Part shown: piece by piece, positions 25,852-33,380 of the stretch
Position numbering within the stretch: position 1 is the stretch's first letter
Layout of the letters: each line of letters starts with the position of its first letter
NCBI GenBank assembly: GCA_964476625.1
Contig: CAYZBJ010000007.1
Coordinates: 19,492 to 83,491 of the forward strand
Origin: JAMLIN01 sp964476625
GTDB lineage: Bacteria > Pseudomonadota > Gammaproteobacteria > Burkholderiales > Burkholderiaceae_E
Length of the DNA: 64,000 nucleotides
Direction: 5' to 3'
The notes under the pieces: model-generated
Database searches by the model: none
Told to the model about the DNA's origin: nothing
Seen by the model: the letters and a program-made list of their open reading frames with translations, nothing else
Translations under genes and position numbers: made by a program

Positions 25852-26618
25852 GCCTGGGCGACGAAAGCAGCGGCGCAGCGACTGCCGTCGAAGGCCTGAT
25901 CCTCACCATCTCCGGCCTGCTGCACGGCGTGGCCCATGTCGCCGTCGGGGCGAGTTCGCCGATCCCGGGCGCCGGCGCCCTGCTCGCCCGCGCGCTGGCC
26001 GAACAGCGCGGGGAAGCCGCTGTGAGGCTGTCGATTCTGGGGTCGAGGCGGCACAACAGTTTCACCAACGGCGGGGTCGAGATCTTCGACCTGATCGGCC
26101 AGGGGCGGATCGGCGCCTTCTTCCTCGGTGGCGGCCAGATCGACGGTGAGGCGAACATCAATCTCGTCGGCACCGGCGACTACCCGCAGACCTCGGTGCG
26201 CTGGCCCGGTTCCTTCGGCTCCGCGTACCTGTACCACCTCGTGCCCCGGGTGATCCTGTTTCGCGAAGAGCATACCCGGCGGGTGATGGTGCCGCGGGTC
26301 GACTTCGTGTCCGCCGCTGGCCCGCGCGACGACAAGGCCTATCGCCCAGGAGGGCCGCACGCCCTGCTGACCCGGCTGTGCCTGTTCGATTTCGAGCGGA
26401 CGAAACGCCGCTTCCGGCTGCGCAGCGTGCATCCGGGCCACAGCATCGAGGAAGTGCGCGACGAAACCGGCTTCGAGTTCGACTGCCCCGCCGACGTGCC
26501 GACGACCCCGATGCCCGACGCCGCGACCCTGGCGCTGATCCGCGACCGGGTCCGCGAGGAAATCGGCGAGACCTACCCGAAGTTCGCCGCCGGCCTGCTG
26601 CCCGCCGCGCTGGCCTGA
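25848..26618 (+). CDS. CoA-transferase family I beta-subunit-like protein
   Basis: Protein of 256 aa that partners the preceding gene (ATGA overlap, so translational coupling). The conserved region runs ASSPIPGAGALLAR, SFTNGGVEIFDLIGQGRIGA and GEANINLVGTGDYPQT, which fits the beta subunit of family I CoA transferases. The usual ESG/SENG motif carrying the catalytic glutamate is not recognisable, as also reported for IpdB-like proteins. The actual reaction may therefore differ from CoA exchange. There is no signal peptide. It ends 59 bp before a strong hairpin and tRNA-Asn, which lie on the opposite strand. Confidence 0.72.
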   Translation: MSLGDESSGAATAVEGLILTISGLLHGVAHVAVGASSPIPGAGALLARALAEQRGEAAVRLSILGSRRHNSFTNGGVEIFDLIGQGRIGAFFLGGGQIDGEANINLVGTGDYPQTSVRWPGSFGSAYLYHLVPRVILFREEHTRRVMVPRVDFVSAAGPRDDKAYRPGGPHALLTRLCLFDFERTKRRFRLRSVHPGHSIEEVRDETGFEFDCPADVPTTPMPDAATLALIRDRVREEIGETYPKFAAGLLPAALA

Positions 26619-26677
26619 GGTTCGCACCACCGGCCTGGTGATTCCAGCACAGGGCCGGATGAAGTCGACCAATGAGA

Positions 26678-26709
26678 AAGGGGTTGGGTGATTACTCACC
26701 CAACCCCTT
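26678..26709 (-). terminator. Rho-independent terminator of tRNA-Asn
   Basis: A perfect 14-bp inverted repeat AAGGGGTTGGGTGA / TCACCCAACCCCTT with a 4-base loop lies 8 bp beyond the tRNA 3' end and is followed on the minus strand by TTTCTCATT. The stem is symmetric, so it may also stop plus-strand transcripts from the CoA-transferase-like pair. Confidence 0.9.
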
Positions 26710-26717
26710 GATATATC

Positions 26718-26793
26718 TGGCTCCCCGACCAGGGCTCGAACCTGGGACCTGCGGATTAACAGTCCGTCGCTCTACCAACTGAGCTATCGGGGA
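26718..26793 (-). tRNA. tRNA-Asn (anticodon GTT)
   Basis: A 76-nt cloverleaf read on the minus strand from TCCCCGATAGCTCAGTTGG to ...GGGGAGCCA. The anticodon loop reads CTGTTAA (GTT), the T loop GGTTCGAGCC, and CCA is encoded. The acceptor stem TCCCCGA pairs with TCGGGGA. A well-formed promoter and a terminator flank it as a single-gene unit. Confidence 0.97.
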
Positions 26794-26803
26794 ATAGCCC
26801 GCT

Positions 26804-26832
26804 ATCATAGCGTTCGGCGGGAGGGGCCGCAA
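26804..26832 (-). promoter_or_regulatory. sigma70-type promoter of tRNA-Asn
   Basis: On the minus strand TTGCGG (26832-26827), a 17-bp spacer and TATGAT (26809-26804) lie 11 bp before the mature tRNA 5' end, so the primary transcript has a very short leader. Confidence 0.7.
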
Positions 26833-27222
26833 GCTGGCAGCGATTTTTCAGCCACTCAGATTCCGCTTGCGGCCAGTGTAGATAGACAAGGTCTCCTGGA
26901 CCCTGCCGACGCCCTATGCGCACTGGCTCGAGCGACGAAGCGCGCCTGGGCGTAGTCCTCGACATCCCAGTCGGACAGGCCATTGCCCCGCTGGTTGTCG
27001 CGAAGGCGATCCGGGTGCCATCGGCGGAGCGGCAAAAAAAGCGATGACTTTGCCTCCTTGCGCGCCTGCTTGCCAGGCTTGTGAAGGCTGCGCCGACGAC
27101 GACGGCACAACAGCGGTCGACAGGGCCTTGATCGGCTCGGAGCCGCGTTCATGTGGACCCGCCCCGTTTCATGAGATAGTGCGCTCCTTTGCAGCCAGTC
27201 GGACGACCGACGCGCAACGCCA
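26833..27222. other. intergenic region without a recognised gene
   Basis: About 390 bp between the tRNA-Asn promoter and the small membrane protein gene. A minus-strand frame enters it from the right and ends at 26856 with an Arg-rich, low-complexity peptide that I do not recognise. A run of seven A is at 27033-27039. No hairpin, repeat or convincing ribosome site was identified. Confidence 0.5.
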
Positions 27223-27495
27223 ATGAACAAGACCACTCGAAACCGCATCCTCCTCTCGGTCCCGATCGTGGCGGCCGCTGCCGTGTTCATCTTCGCCAGC
27301 CTGCCCGTCAAGGACTGGTCGGTCGGCCTCGGTGTGGCGATGGTCTGCGCCATGTGCCTGCTGGGACTGCACGCGATCTGGACCCGTTCGCCCGCCCTGA
27401 TGGAAGAAGAAGCAGAGGCCAGGCGACAGGAAGCGAAGCCCTTCTCGCGGCGCCAGCCCGGGGACCGGAGGGCTCGCTGGAGCATCTTTCGCTGA
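27223..27495 (+). CDS. small hypothetical membrane protein
   Basis: Unrecognised protein of 90 aa. After a short basic N-terminus (MNKTTRNR) there are two hydrophobic segments, about residues 9-27 and 33-53, joined by a short polar turn (VKDWSVG), then a charged, soluble tail rich in Glu and Arg. This pattern is typical of two-helix inner-membrane proteins. No strong Shine-Dalgarno sequence is seen before the ATG, and it ends 11 bp from the convergent dihaem cytochrome stop. Evidence for being real rests on the organised hydrophobicity and a sensible position; homology was not recognised. Confidence 0.55.
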   Translation: MNKTTRNRILLSVPIVAAAAVFIFASLPVKDWSVGLGVAMVCAMCLLGLHAIWTRSPALMEEEAEARRQEAKPFSRRQPGDRRARWSIFR

Positions 27496-27505
27496 CCCTG
27501 CGCGG

Positions 27506-28726
27506 CTAGAGGGAGCGAAGATACTGGGCGAGGTCGGAGACCTGTTCGTTCGTGAGCCCGAGCGAGCGCCTCATGTTGTAGGTCTCGACCACGGCTTCCA
27601 GGGTCGGGGCCGAGCCATCGTGGAAATACGGTGGGTGCTGCCATACGCCCTTGAGTGGCGAGGTCCGATACATCTTCGTGGCCGAGCGCGACGCATAGCT
27701 CGGTGATTCCGGTTCGGCCATCGAATCCGATGCCGGGTGCAGGGTCGTGTTCGCGTCGGTAAAGAGCGCTCCGCTGTGGCAGCTCGCGCACTGCCCTGCT
27801 CCTTCGAAGAGCAGCTTGCCGCGGCTGGCGGCAGCCGCGTCGAAACTGCCGGCCGGTGGCGGTGGCGCGGAGATGGACAACTGGTAGGCCTGCAGGGCGG
27901 GCAGCTTGCTCGTGATCAGGTCTTCGGTGCCATGGGTGATGTCGAGGTCCAGGCGGGGGTCGACCATCGTGCCGAGCCCGCCCATCTGCACGATGCCGAC
28001 GTAGCGGTTCCAGTAGGCGAGCTCTTCGCCGTCCCCGGTGAACGTGACGCTGTGGATGCCGTCGAGCCCGTAGGCCGGCGGGATGACGACCGGCTTGTTC
28101 AGGCCATCGACGTTGTGCCGCGGGTCGTACATGCCGGCACCCCAGGAATTGAACTGCGCCTTCGCGGCGGCGTCCACGGCCGGCGACAGCGCGATGATGG
28201 CGCCCGGGTTCAGGTCCCGGTTCGGCCAGCCATCGAGGCGCATGCCGATGCCGGGCGCGAAGGAATCATCCACCGTGGCGTGGCATAACGCGCAGGTGAT
28301 GCCCACCCGCGTGAGCGTGTCGACCCCGTCGACGGATTCGACCGTGCCCTTGACCCCGACGACCGCGTCGAGCTTCAGCAGGGCGATCGTGGTCGCAGGG
28401 CTGCCGAGGTCGATGCTGCCGTCCTGGATTCCCGCCACCACGGCGGCGGGCAACGCGTGTGAATCGACCTTCAGGCCGACCGACAAGGCCGTCAGCGGAT
28501 CGACCGCGGCACTGATCACTTCGTGCATCCGCAGTGTGTCGGTCCATTGCGCTTCATCGCCGAAGGTGTCGTAGCGGAACACCTGCTGGCCCTCCTCGAC
28601 AAGAAGGGCCTGGTCGGCCGCATGGTCGCCCGAGGAACCGCCACAGGCGGCCAGCGTTGCCGCCAGCATGGCGATTGCCGGATATGCGGTAACACCGCGC
28701 CGCATCACGCGTGAACTCCGGATCAT
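27506..28726 (-). CDS. dihaem c-type cytochrome lipoprotein, MauG/CcP-like
   Basis: Exported protein of 406 aa with a lipobox TLAACGG (Cys28), so probably anchored in a membrane facing the periplasm. Two haem-binding motifs, CALCH (145-149) and CASCH (313-317), and the C-terminal segment LKGVWQHPPYFHDGSAPTLE are typical of the dihaem cytochrome c peroxidase/MauG superfamily. The long spacing between haems and the lipid anchor differ from classic peroxidases, so peroxidase activity is unproven. The start at 28726 is chosen for GGGAG seven bases upstream and a proper signal peptide. It is last in an operon of sigma factor, ferritin-like protein and monohaem cytochrome. Confidence 0.85.
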   Translation of the reverse strand: MIRSSRVMRRGVTAYPAIAMLAATLAACGGSSGDHAADQALLVEEGQQVFRYDTFGDEAQWTDTLRMHEVISAAVDPLTALSVGLKVDSHALPAAVVAGIQDGSIDLGSPATTIALLKLDAVVGVKGTVESVDGVDTLTRVGITCALCHATVDDSFAPGIGMRLDGWPNRDLNPGAIIALSPAVDAAAKAQFNSWGAGMYDPRHNVDGLNKPVVIPPAYGLDGIHSVTFTGDGEELAYWNRYVGIVQMGGLGTMVDPRLDLDITHGTEDLITSKLPALQAYQLSISAPPPPAGSFDAAAASRGKLLFEGAGQCASCHSGALFTDANTTLHPASDSMAEPESPSYASRSATKMYRTSPLKGVWQHPPYFHDGSAPTLEAVVETYNMRRSLGLTNEQVSDLAQYLRSL

Positions 28727-28770
28727 GTTCCACTCCCTTGGGTCGGTAGCGCGGCGCCGATCGGCGCCGG

Positions 28771-29184
28771 TCAATCAGCGAGCCGGCAGTCCTTGCCTGG
28801 CCGGGTTGCCTCGCGCAGCCAGGTGATCAGCGCCGCGCGGTCGGCCGCGCCAGGTACACCCGTATAGGTCATGTAGGTCTTCGGGACCGTGTGCATCGGG
28901 TCCTGCAGGAAATGGTCGAGCGTCTGCTCGTTCCAGACGATGCCGCTTGCCTGCATCGCGGGCGAATAGCCGTCGTAGCCTGGCGCGGTGCCCGCCTTGC
29001 GGCCGAACAACCCGCAGTGCTGCGGTCCGGTCCGGTTGGCGTCGATCGCATGGCAAGCCAGGCAGCGGCCATAGACCGCTTCGCCACGACGTAGCGTCGA
29101 TTCGTCGGGCGCAGCGCAAGCCGCCGCGGCCAGCAGCAGGCTGGCCAGCCCCACGACGGCTGCGGGCAAGCGGCGGTGGCTCAT
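28771..29184 (-). CDS. monohaem class I cytochrome c
   Basis: Periplasmic electron carrier, 137 aa with signal peptide (cleavage near ACA-AP, residue 25). The haem motif is CLACH (41-45), the proline/glycine loop is RTGPQHCGLFGRKAGT, and the distal methionine is probably Met105 in KTYMTYTGV, the arrangement of cytochrome c2-like proteins. The ATG overlaps the stop of the ferritin-like gene (ATGA) and the dihaem gene follows after 44 bp, so all three are likely expressed together and may pass electrons among themselves. Confidence 0.88.
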   Translation of the reverse strand: MSHRRLPAAVVGLASLLLAAAACAAPDESTLRRGEAVYGRCLACHAIDANRTGPQHCGLFGRKAGTAPGYDGYSPAMQASGIVWNEQTLDHFLQDPMHTVPKTYMTYTGVPGAADRAALITWLREATRPGKDCRLAD

Positions 29185-29780
29185 GACACGAAGGCCGCAG
29201 GCACCGGGTTCTCGCCAAGCGCATGACGAAGCACGGCCCAGTGCATCGCCTCGTCGCCGAGGATGCTGGCCGCCACCCTGGCGAGATCGCGGTCGCCGAA
29301 CAGTGGCACCGCACCGAGATAGGCCGAAACGGCGCCCTTCTCCAGTCCGGCGGCGAAGCGCAGGACGTCGGTCTGGTTCTTCAGCTTGTCGACCGGAAAG
29401 CTGTACTTGTCCTTCGCCGACACCGGACGGCCGCCGAGCTTTTCGATCGTCGCCGCGAGCGCCGAAACATGCTCCTTGTGATGCCCCTGGAACTGGCCCG
29501 CGAGGGCGAGCACGTCTTTCTGGAGCAGGCCGCTCTCGGCACCCACCTGGTAGGCGGCGACCGCCTCGAGCTCGGCGCCCAGCGCGGTATTGAGGATGCG
29601 CACGTCGGCTTCGGGGTCGGTCGCCGCAGCGCCCGAACCGGTCCGGGGGCCGGCGGCGAGCGCCTCGCAGCCGCCCAACAGGGCGACCGCCCCGGCCGAA
29701 AGGACCCCGGCTCCGGTGACCAGCGCGCGCCGGCGCATGAGGATGCCGGTATCGGATGCGAAGAATGATGGGCTGAACAT
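29181..29780 (-). CDS. secreted ferritin-like domain protein
   Basis: Exported four-helix protein of 199 aa. The N-terminus (RRRALVTGAGVLSAGAVALLGGC) looks like a Tat-style or lipoprotein signal, with Cys38 a possible lipidation site. The helical domain carries ferritin-like metal ligands: Glu70/Glu72 in AELEAVAAY, His101 and His104 in GHHKEHV, Glu147 in LEKGAVSAY, Glu177 and His180 in GDEAMHW, suggesting a di-iron or other metal centre. It resembles ferritin-like proteins of the DUF4439/Dps-like class found with ECF sigma factors and cytochromes. Possible roles are metal storage or peroxide handling in the periplasm. The start at 29780 follows AAGGAA. Confidence 0.75.
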   Translation of the reverse strand: MFSPSFFASDTGILMRRRALVTGAGVLSAGAVALLGGCEALAAGPRTGSGAAATDPEADVRILNTALGAELEAVAAYQVGAESGLLQKDVLALAGQFQGHHKEHVSALAATIEKLGGRPVSAKDKYSFPVDKLKNQTDVLRFAAGLEKGAVSAYLGAVPLFGDRDLARVAASILGDEAMHWAVLRHALGENPVPAAFVS

Positions 29781-29868
29781 GGCAGGTTCCTTGTTTGGTG
29801 AGCAAGAGGAGAGGACGCGGGGACGCGGCCGGGTGGAACGGATGAGGAAAGAAGGGAAAGGATCGGGA

Positions 29869-30588
29869 TCAGTGCGAGCGGATGCGACCGGTTCGCGCCA
29901 GTTCGCCGAGCACATGGTTCACCACCGCATCGCAACGCGCGCCGGCGAACTGGAAGGCATCGGGTGCATGGGATTCGACCTGCTGGCCGATCAGGTCGCG
30001 CAGCATCGAGCGGGCGCGCAGGTAGCGCGTGCGGACGACGGCATCGCTGACCTGCAGGCATCGCGCCGCCTCGTCGACGCTGGCTTCCTCGACGGCCCGC
30101 AGGATGAAGACGCTGCGGTAGATCGGCGGCAACTTCCCGATCGCCGACTGCAGGATGTCGCGGACTTCGCCCCGCTCGGCGGCGATGTCGGGCGCTTCGG
30201 ACTCTGGAGCCAGGGACATCGGGTTCTCCGGTATTGGCTCGCCGTCCCGGGGTTCGAGTTCACCCCACTGGACGAGCCGGCCTTTGCGTCGCATGAGGTC
30301 CACGGCCGTGTTGAAGGTGATCCGTGCCAGCCATGTGCCCAATGCCGCATCGCCGCGGTAGGCATCGAGGTGCGAAAAGGCCCGCAGGTAGGATTCCTGC
30401 ACGACGTCCTGTGCTTCGGCATCGTCCGTGACCACACCGCGCGCGGATCGAAACAGCAGCCGGTTGTGCTGGCGCATGATCGCCTCGAACGCCAGGGCAT
30501 CGCCCGCGCGCGCCCGCAGCACCAGCGCCATGTCTTCGTCCATGTTGGCGTGGCGGGTCGCCGCACTGGCTGTCGATTGCTGGGGCAT
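29869..30588 (-). CDS. ECF-type RNA polymerase sigma factor
   Basis: Sigma-70 family factor of 239 aa with region 2 (about 20-90, including DAEAQDVVQESYLRAF) and region 4 (about 135-190, LPPIYRSVFILRAVEEAS then a helix-turn-helix). A C-terminal extension of about 45 residues (FQFAGARCDAVVNHV) is present, as in some ECF groups. No anti-sigma gene is adjacent, so control may involve the extension, transcription or the ferritin-like/cytochrome products. A TGTCACC-N16-CGTC motif upstream is a good autoregulatory promoter candidate. ATG 30588 is chosen because the 48-residue extension overlaps that motif. First gene of the cytochrome operon. Confidence 0.87.
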   Translation of the reverse strand: MPQQSTASAATRHANMDEDMALVLRARAGDALAFEAIMRQHNRLLFRSARGVVTDDAEAQDVVQESYLRAFSHLDAYRGDAALGTWLARITFNTAVDLMRRKGRLVQWGELEPRDGEPIPENPMSLAPESEAPDIAAERGEVRDILQSAIGKLPPIYRSVFILRAVEEASVDEAARCLQVSDAVVRTRYLRARSMLRDLIGQQVESHAPDAFQFAGARCDAVVNHVLGELARTGRIRSH

Positions 30589-30628
30589 CGTTCTTCTCGG
30601 GCAGGTTCTCGGGGCTATCTGCTCATTA

Positions 30629-30655
30629 GACGCGCCGGGTCCCAAAAAGGTGACA
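30629..30655 (-). promoter_or_regulatory. candidate ECF-dependent promoter
   Basis: On the minus strand TGTCACC (30655-30649), a 16-bp spacer and CGTC (30632-30629), followed by TAATG, lie about 40 bp before the sigma-factor start. The layout resembles TGTCAC-N16/17-CGTC promoters known for some ECF groups such as ECF41. It suggests that the sigma factor transcribes its own operon. Confidence 0.5.
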
Positions 30656-30770
30656 GGCCCGGATCTCGATGCCCATGCCATCGACCCGCGGCGCGACCCC
30701 GTGCGGGCGGGTTTGCGGTATATCTTGGACATCCCCGCGTTCCCTACCAGGGCTGGAGGCCCCGCGAGCC

Positions 30771-31556
30771 ATGAAGATCCTGTTGCTGTCGGACCTGCAC
30801 CTGTCCCTGCATCCGCTGGCCGCGCCGCCCACGGATGCCGACGTGGTGGTGCTCGCAGGCGATCTCGGCCGACCGCCCGCGGCGATCGACTGGGCCAGGC
30901 AGTTCGAGCAGCCGACCCTGTTCGTTGCCGGCAACCACGAGTTCTACGGTTCGGACCTGGTGTCCACCTATGCGCAATTGCGCGATGGCGCGCGCGATGC
31001 GCGGGTCCAGATACTCGAGCGCGATGAATGGGTGTACCAGGGCGTGCGCTTTCTCGGCTGCACCCTTTGGTCGGACCACCGCATCTACGCCGATGCGCAG
31101 GCGCGCGAGCGCGGCCTGACGATGGCCACCGAACTGGTGCGCGATTTCAGCCGGATCGGGCTCGTGCCGGACAGCGACGAGCGCCTGAGCCCGATGATTG
31201 CGCGACGGATCTTCGACGAATCCGTCGCCTGGCTCGACGAGCGCTTTGCCGAACCCCACGAGGGGCCGACCGTGGTCATTACGCATTTCGCGCCGTCCCT
31301 GCAAAGCATCCACCCGCGCTTTGCCGACTCGCCGATCAATGCCTGCTTCGTGAGCGACCTCGCGGCGCGGATCGAGCGCTGGCGGCCGACGCTCTGGCTG
31401 CACGGCCATACCCATGACAGCTTCGACTACCGGATCGGCGCGACCCGGGTGCTCGCCAATCCGCGCGGCTATGCGCCGGGCGGCGTGGTCGAGAACGCCT
31501 TGTTCGATCCGGCGTTCCACATCGAGATTCCTTCAATCCCTGGAGCCATGCCATGA
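30771..31556 (+). CDS. metallophosphoesterase
   Basis: Calcineurin-like phosphoesterase, 261 aa, cytoplasmic. The dimetal motifs are complete: LSDLH (7-11), AGD (29-31), GNHE (54-57), THFAPS and GHTHDS. The compact size and lack of additional domains fit the UDP-sugar/cyclic-nucleotide-like or unspecific branch; substrate unknown. ATG 30771 is used because the first beta strand (MKILLLSDLH) must start there; the longer frame from 30669 is not supported. The stop overlaps the next ATG by 4 bp, so it is coupled to the GNAT-like gene. It is divergent from the ECF sigma gene. Confidence 0.88.
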   Translation: MKILLLSDLHLSLHPLAAPPTDADVVVLAGDLGRPPAAIDWARQFEQPTLFVAGNHEFYGSDLVSTYAQLRDGARDARVQILERDEWVYQGVRFLGCTLWSDHRIYADAQARERGLTMATELVRDFSRIGLVPDSDERLSPMIARRIFDESVAWLDERFAEPHEGPTVVITHFAPSLQSIHPRFADSPINACFVSDLAARIERWRPTLWLHGHTHDSFDYRIGATRVLANPRGYAPGGVVENALFDPAFHIEIPSIPGAMP

Positions 31557-31861
31557 ATGAAGCCACGGTCATCGACAACGCCAGCGAGTCCCGCTATGAA
31601 CTTCGCGACGGCGACCAGGTCGGCGGGGTACTGCGCTACGAGGACCGCGGTGGAGTCCGGGTCTTCACCCATACCGTGGTGCCGCCCGAGCATGAAGGCA
31701 AGGGCCATGGATCGAAGCTCGCGAAAGCCGGACTCGATGACACCCGCCGGCTCGGGATGAAGGTGGTCGCCCAGTGCGAATTCATCGATTCGTATATCAC
31801 CCGGCATCCCGAATACGCCGACCTGCGCTCGACCGGCGACCGAGGCGACGCCAGCCGATGA
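31553..31861 (+). CDS. GNAT-like N-acetyltransferase (YjdJ type)
   Basis: Small protein of 102 aa of the short GNAT-like (Gcn5-related) family. The acetyl-CoA loop is VVPPEHEGKGHGSKLAK, followed by GMKVVAQCEFIDSYITRHPEY, the canonical end of YjdJ-like proteins, with a likely catalytic cysteine in the CEF segment. The substrate is unknown, possibly a metabolite or N-terminal amine. It is co-translated with the metallophosphoesterase. The last 65 bp overlap the convergent PepSY gene, so one of the two C-termini was probably extended after loss of its earlier stop. Confidence 0.85.
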   Translation: MNEATVIDNASESRYELRDGDQVGGVLRYEDRGGVRVFTHTVVPPEHEGKGHGSKLAKAGLDDTRRLGMKVVAQCEFIDSYITRHPEYADLRSTGDRGDASR

Positions 31862-33371
31862 CGATGCCGGTCAGGCTGAGCGCGGCGCCGCCCAGGCTCA
31901 GGACGATGAGCAGCAGGTCCCACAACGGCCGACGCTCGAGCAGGTAGAGCCAGTCCCAGCTGTGGAGCATCGCGAACAGCCAGCGGCTCGCGCGACGGCC
32001 GCTGTCGAGGCGCCCGAGCACCGCGCCGGTACGCGGATCGACATGCACCCAGCTCGCACCCGGATCATCGAAGACCACCCGCAGGACGGGTAGCGGCTTG
32101 TCGCGACCGCCGGTCATCGTGTGGGGCTCGCGGGCGTAGTAGTAGAGGTCATGGGCGACGAGGCGCTCGATGCGCACGACGGGATCGGGCAGCAGCCGTG
32201 CGGCCGCGGCCGCGACCGCTTCGGGGCTGAGCTCGACCGCCTGCCCCGTGCGAGCATCGAGGGGCAGCCCAGGTCCCCCCGCGCCGTTGGCGAGCACGAG
32301 GGTCCGCCCAAGCGCGCGAACCCAGCGAAGCTCGCGAACCCCGTCTCCGCTCGCCGCCAGCAGGACCGATGGCGCTGCTTCGTCGGCGGAGATCCGCAAG
32401 GGACCGCCATGCATCGCGTCGATTCGCAGGGAGGCCGCCCCGGTGTCGAAGATCCGCCAGGGATTCATCGACATCAGGCCGCTGAAGATCCAGGTAATCG
32501 TCACCAGCGCGAACAGCAGGCCGCTGACATGGTGCCAGCGCATCATCCGCGATCGGTACGGCGTGCGCCTGCCACTGCGATAGGCCTGCCGGAAGCGCCA
32601 GCGCAGGACCCCGACGACGGCGCCGGTCAGCGCGACGGCGATTCCGACGATGGACAGCCAGTTGACGATCTGCGCCCAGTAGCGGTCGACAGGGCCGCCG
32701 CGAAACGGGTACAGCCAGTGGATCCACGCACCGGCATAGTTCCACAGGCGCTCGGCCCGCGGGGCATCGCGCACGACCTCACCGGTACGGCCGGACACAT
32801 AGAGCCGGGTCGATGCGGCGTCGGCGAGCTGCACCCGATGCAGCGGCCGATGGGCGTCGAGATTGCGCGAATGGGTGAAGGCATCCTCGTCCACCGTGCC
32901 GAGATACACCAGCCCGGTCGATGCGCCCGCATGTGCTGCATGGGCAGCGTAGACCGCCGCGCTCGCCAGTGCCCGGGCGCTATCGACGGCGTCGAGCACC
33001 GCTCCGCCGAGGGCGTCGATCACTACCGTGCCCTGCCCTGGCGGGCGGCGGCCATGGTCGCCGTGGCCTGCGGAAGCAACGGCGGCCGGCGTCGCCAGGT
33101 ACACCGCCCGGCCGCCGCTCGATGCTGCCAGCCGCAGGTCGGCCAGCGGCCCATCGATCCCCGCCGCATCGAGGGCCTGTCGCGGGCCGAGCAGCCCGTC
33201 GGTCGGCGCCAGCACCGGCAGGTGCTCCAGCCGCTCGGCCTCGGTGAGCTTCGGGTACCCGACATACATCATGACGACGCCCGAGACGAACCACATCGCG
33301 AAGAACAGGCAGGCGACGATCCCCAGCCATCGATGGACGAAGTACAGCCAGCGCCGGGCATGGGTTCGCAT
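31797..33371 (-). CDS. PepSY-associated transmembrane protein
   Basis: Inner-membrane protein of 524 aa. An N-terminal helix follows HRWLGIVACLFFAMWFVSG, a periplasmic PepSY-like domain lies at about 45-220, and further helices include WLSIVGIAVALTGAVVG, WHHVSGLLFALVTITWIFSG and a C-terminal pair. Such proteins accompany TonB-dependent receptors and probably help reduce or move the metal or metal-chelate across the inner membrane. The gene lies 9 bp after the TonB-dependent receptor stop and forms one operon with it and the DUF2946 gene. The final residues overlap the GNAT gene on the opposite strand by 65 bp. Confidence 0.85.
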   Translation of the reverse strand: MRTHARRWLYFVHRWLGIVACLFFAMWFVSGVVMMYVGYPKLTEAERLEHLPVLAPTDGLLGPRQALDAAGIDGPLADLRLAASSGGRAVYLATPAAVASAGHGDHGRRPPGQGTVVIDALGGAVLDAVDSARALASAAVYAAHAAHAGASTGLVYLGTVDEDAFTHSRNLDAHRPLHRVQLADAASTRLYVSGRTGEVVRDAPRAERLWNYAGAWIHWLYPFRGGPVDRYWAQIVNWLSIVGIAVALTGAVVGVLRWRFRQAYRSGRRTPYRSRMMRWHHVSGLLFALVTITWIFSGLMSMNPWRIFDTGAASLRIDAMHGGPLRISADEAAPSVLLAASGDGVRELRWVRALGRTLVLANGAGGPGLPLDARTGQAVELSPEAVAAAAARLLPDPVVRIERLVAHDLYYYAREPHTMTGGRDKPLPVLRVVFDDPGASWVHVDPRTGAVLGRLDSGRRASRWLFAMLHSWDWLYLLERRPLWDLLLIVLSLGGAALSLTGIVIGWRRLGRRSSAGRRIRDAG

Positions 33372-33380
33372 CGGCGTCTC

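Noticed and set aside
26856..27791. 311-codon minus-strand frame between tRNA-Asn and the dihaem cytochrome
   Set aside because: Crosses the small membrane protein gene and the cytochrome in another frame, Arg-rich throughout, no start signal.
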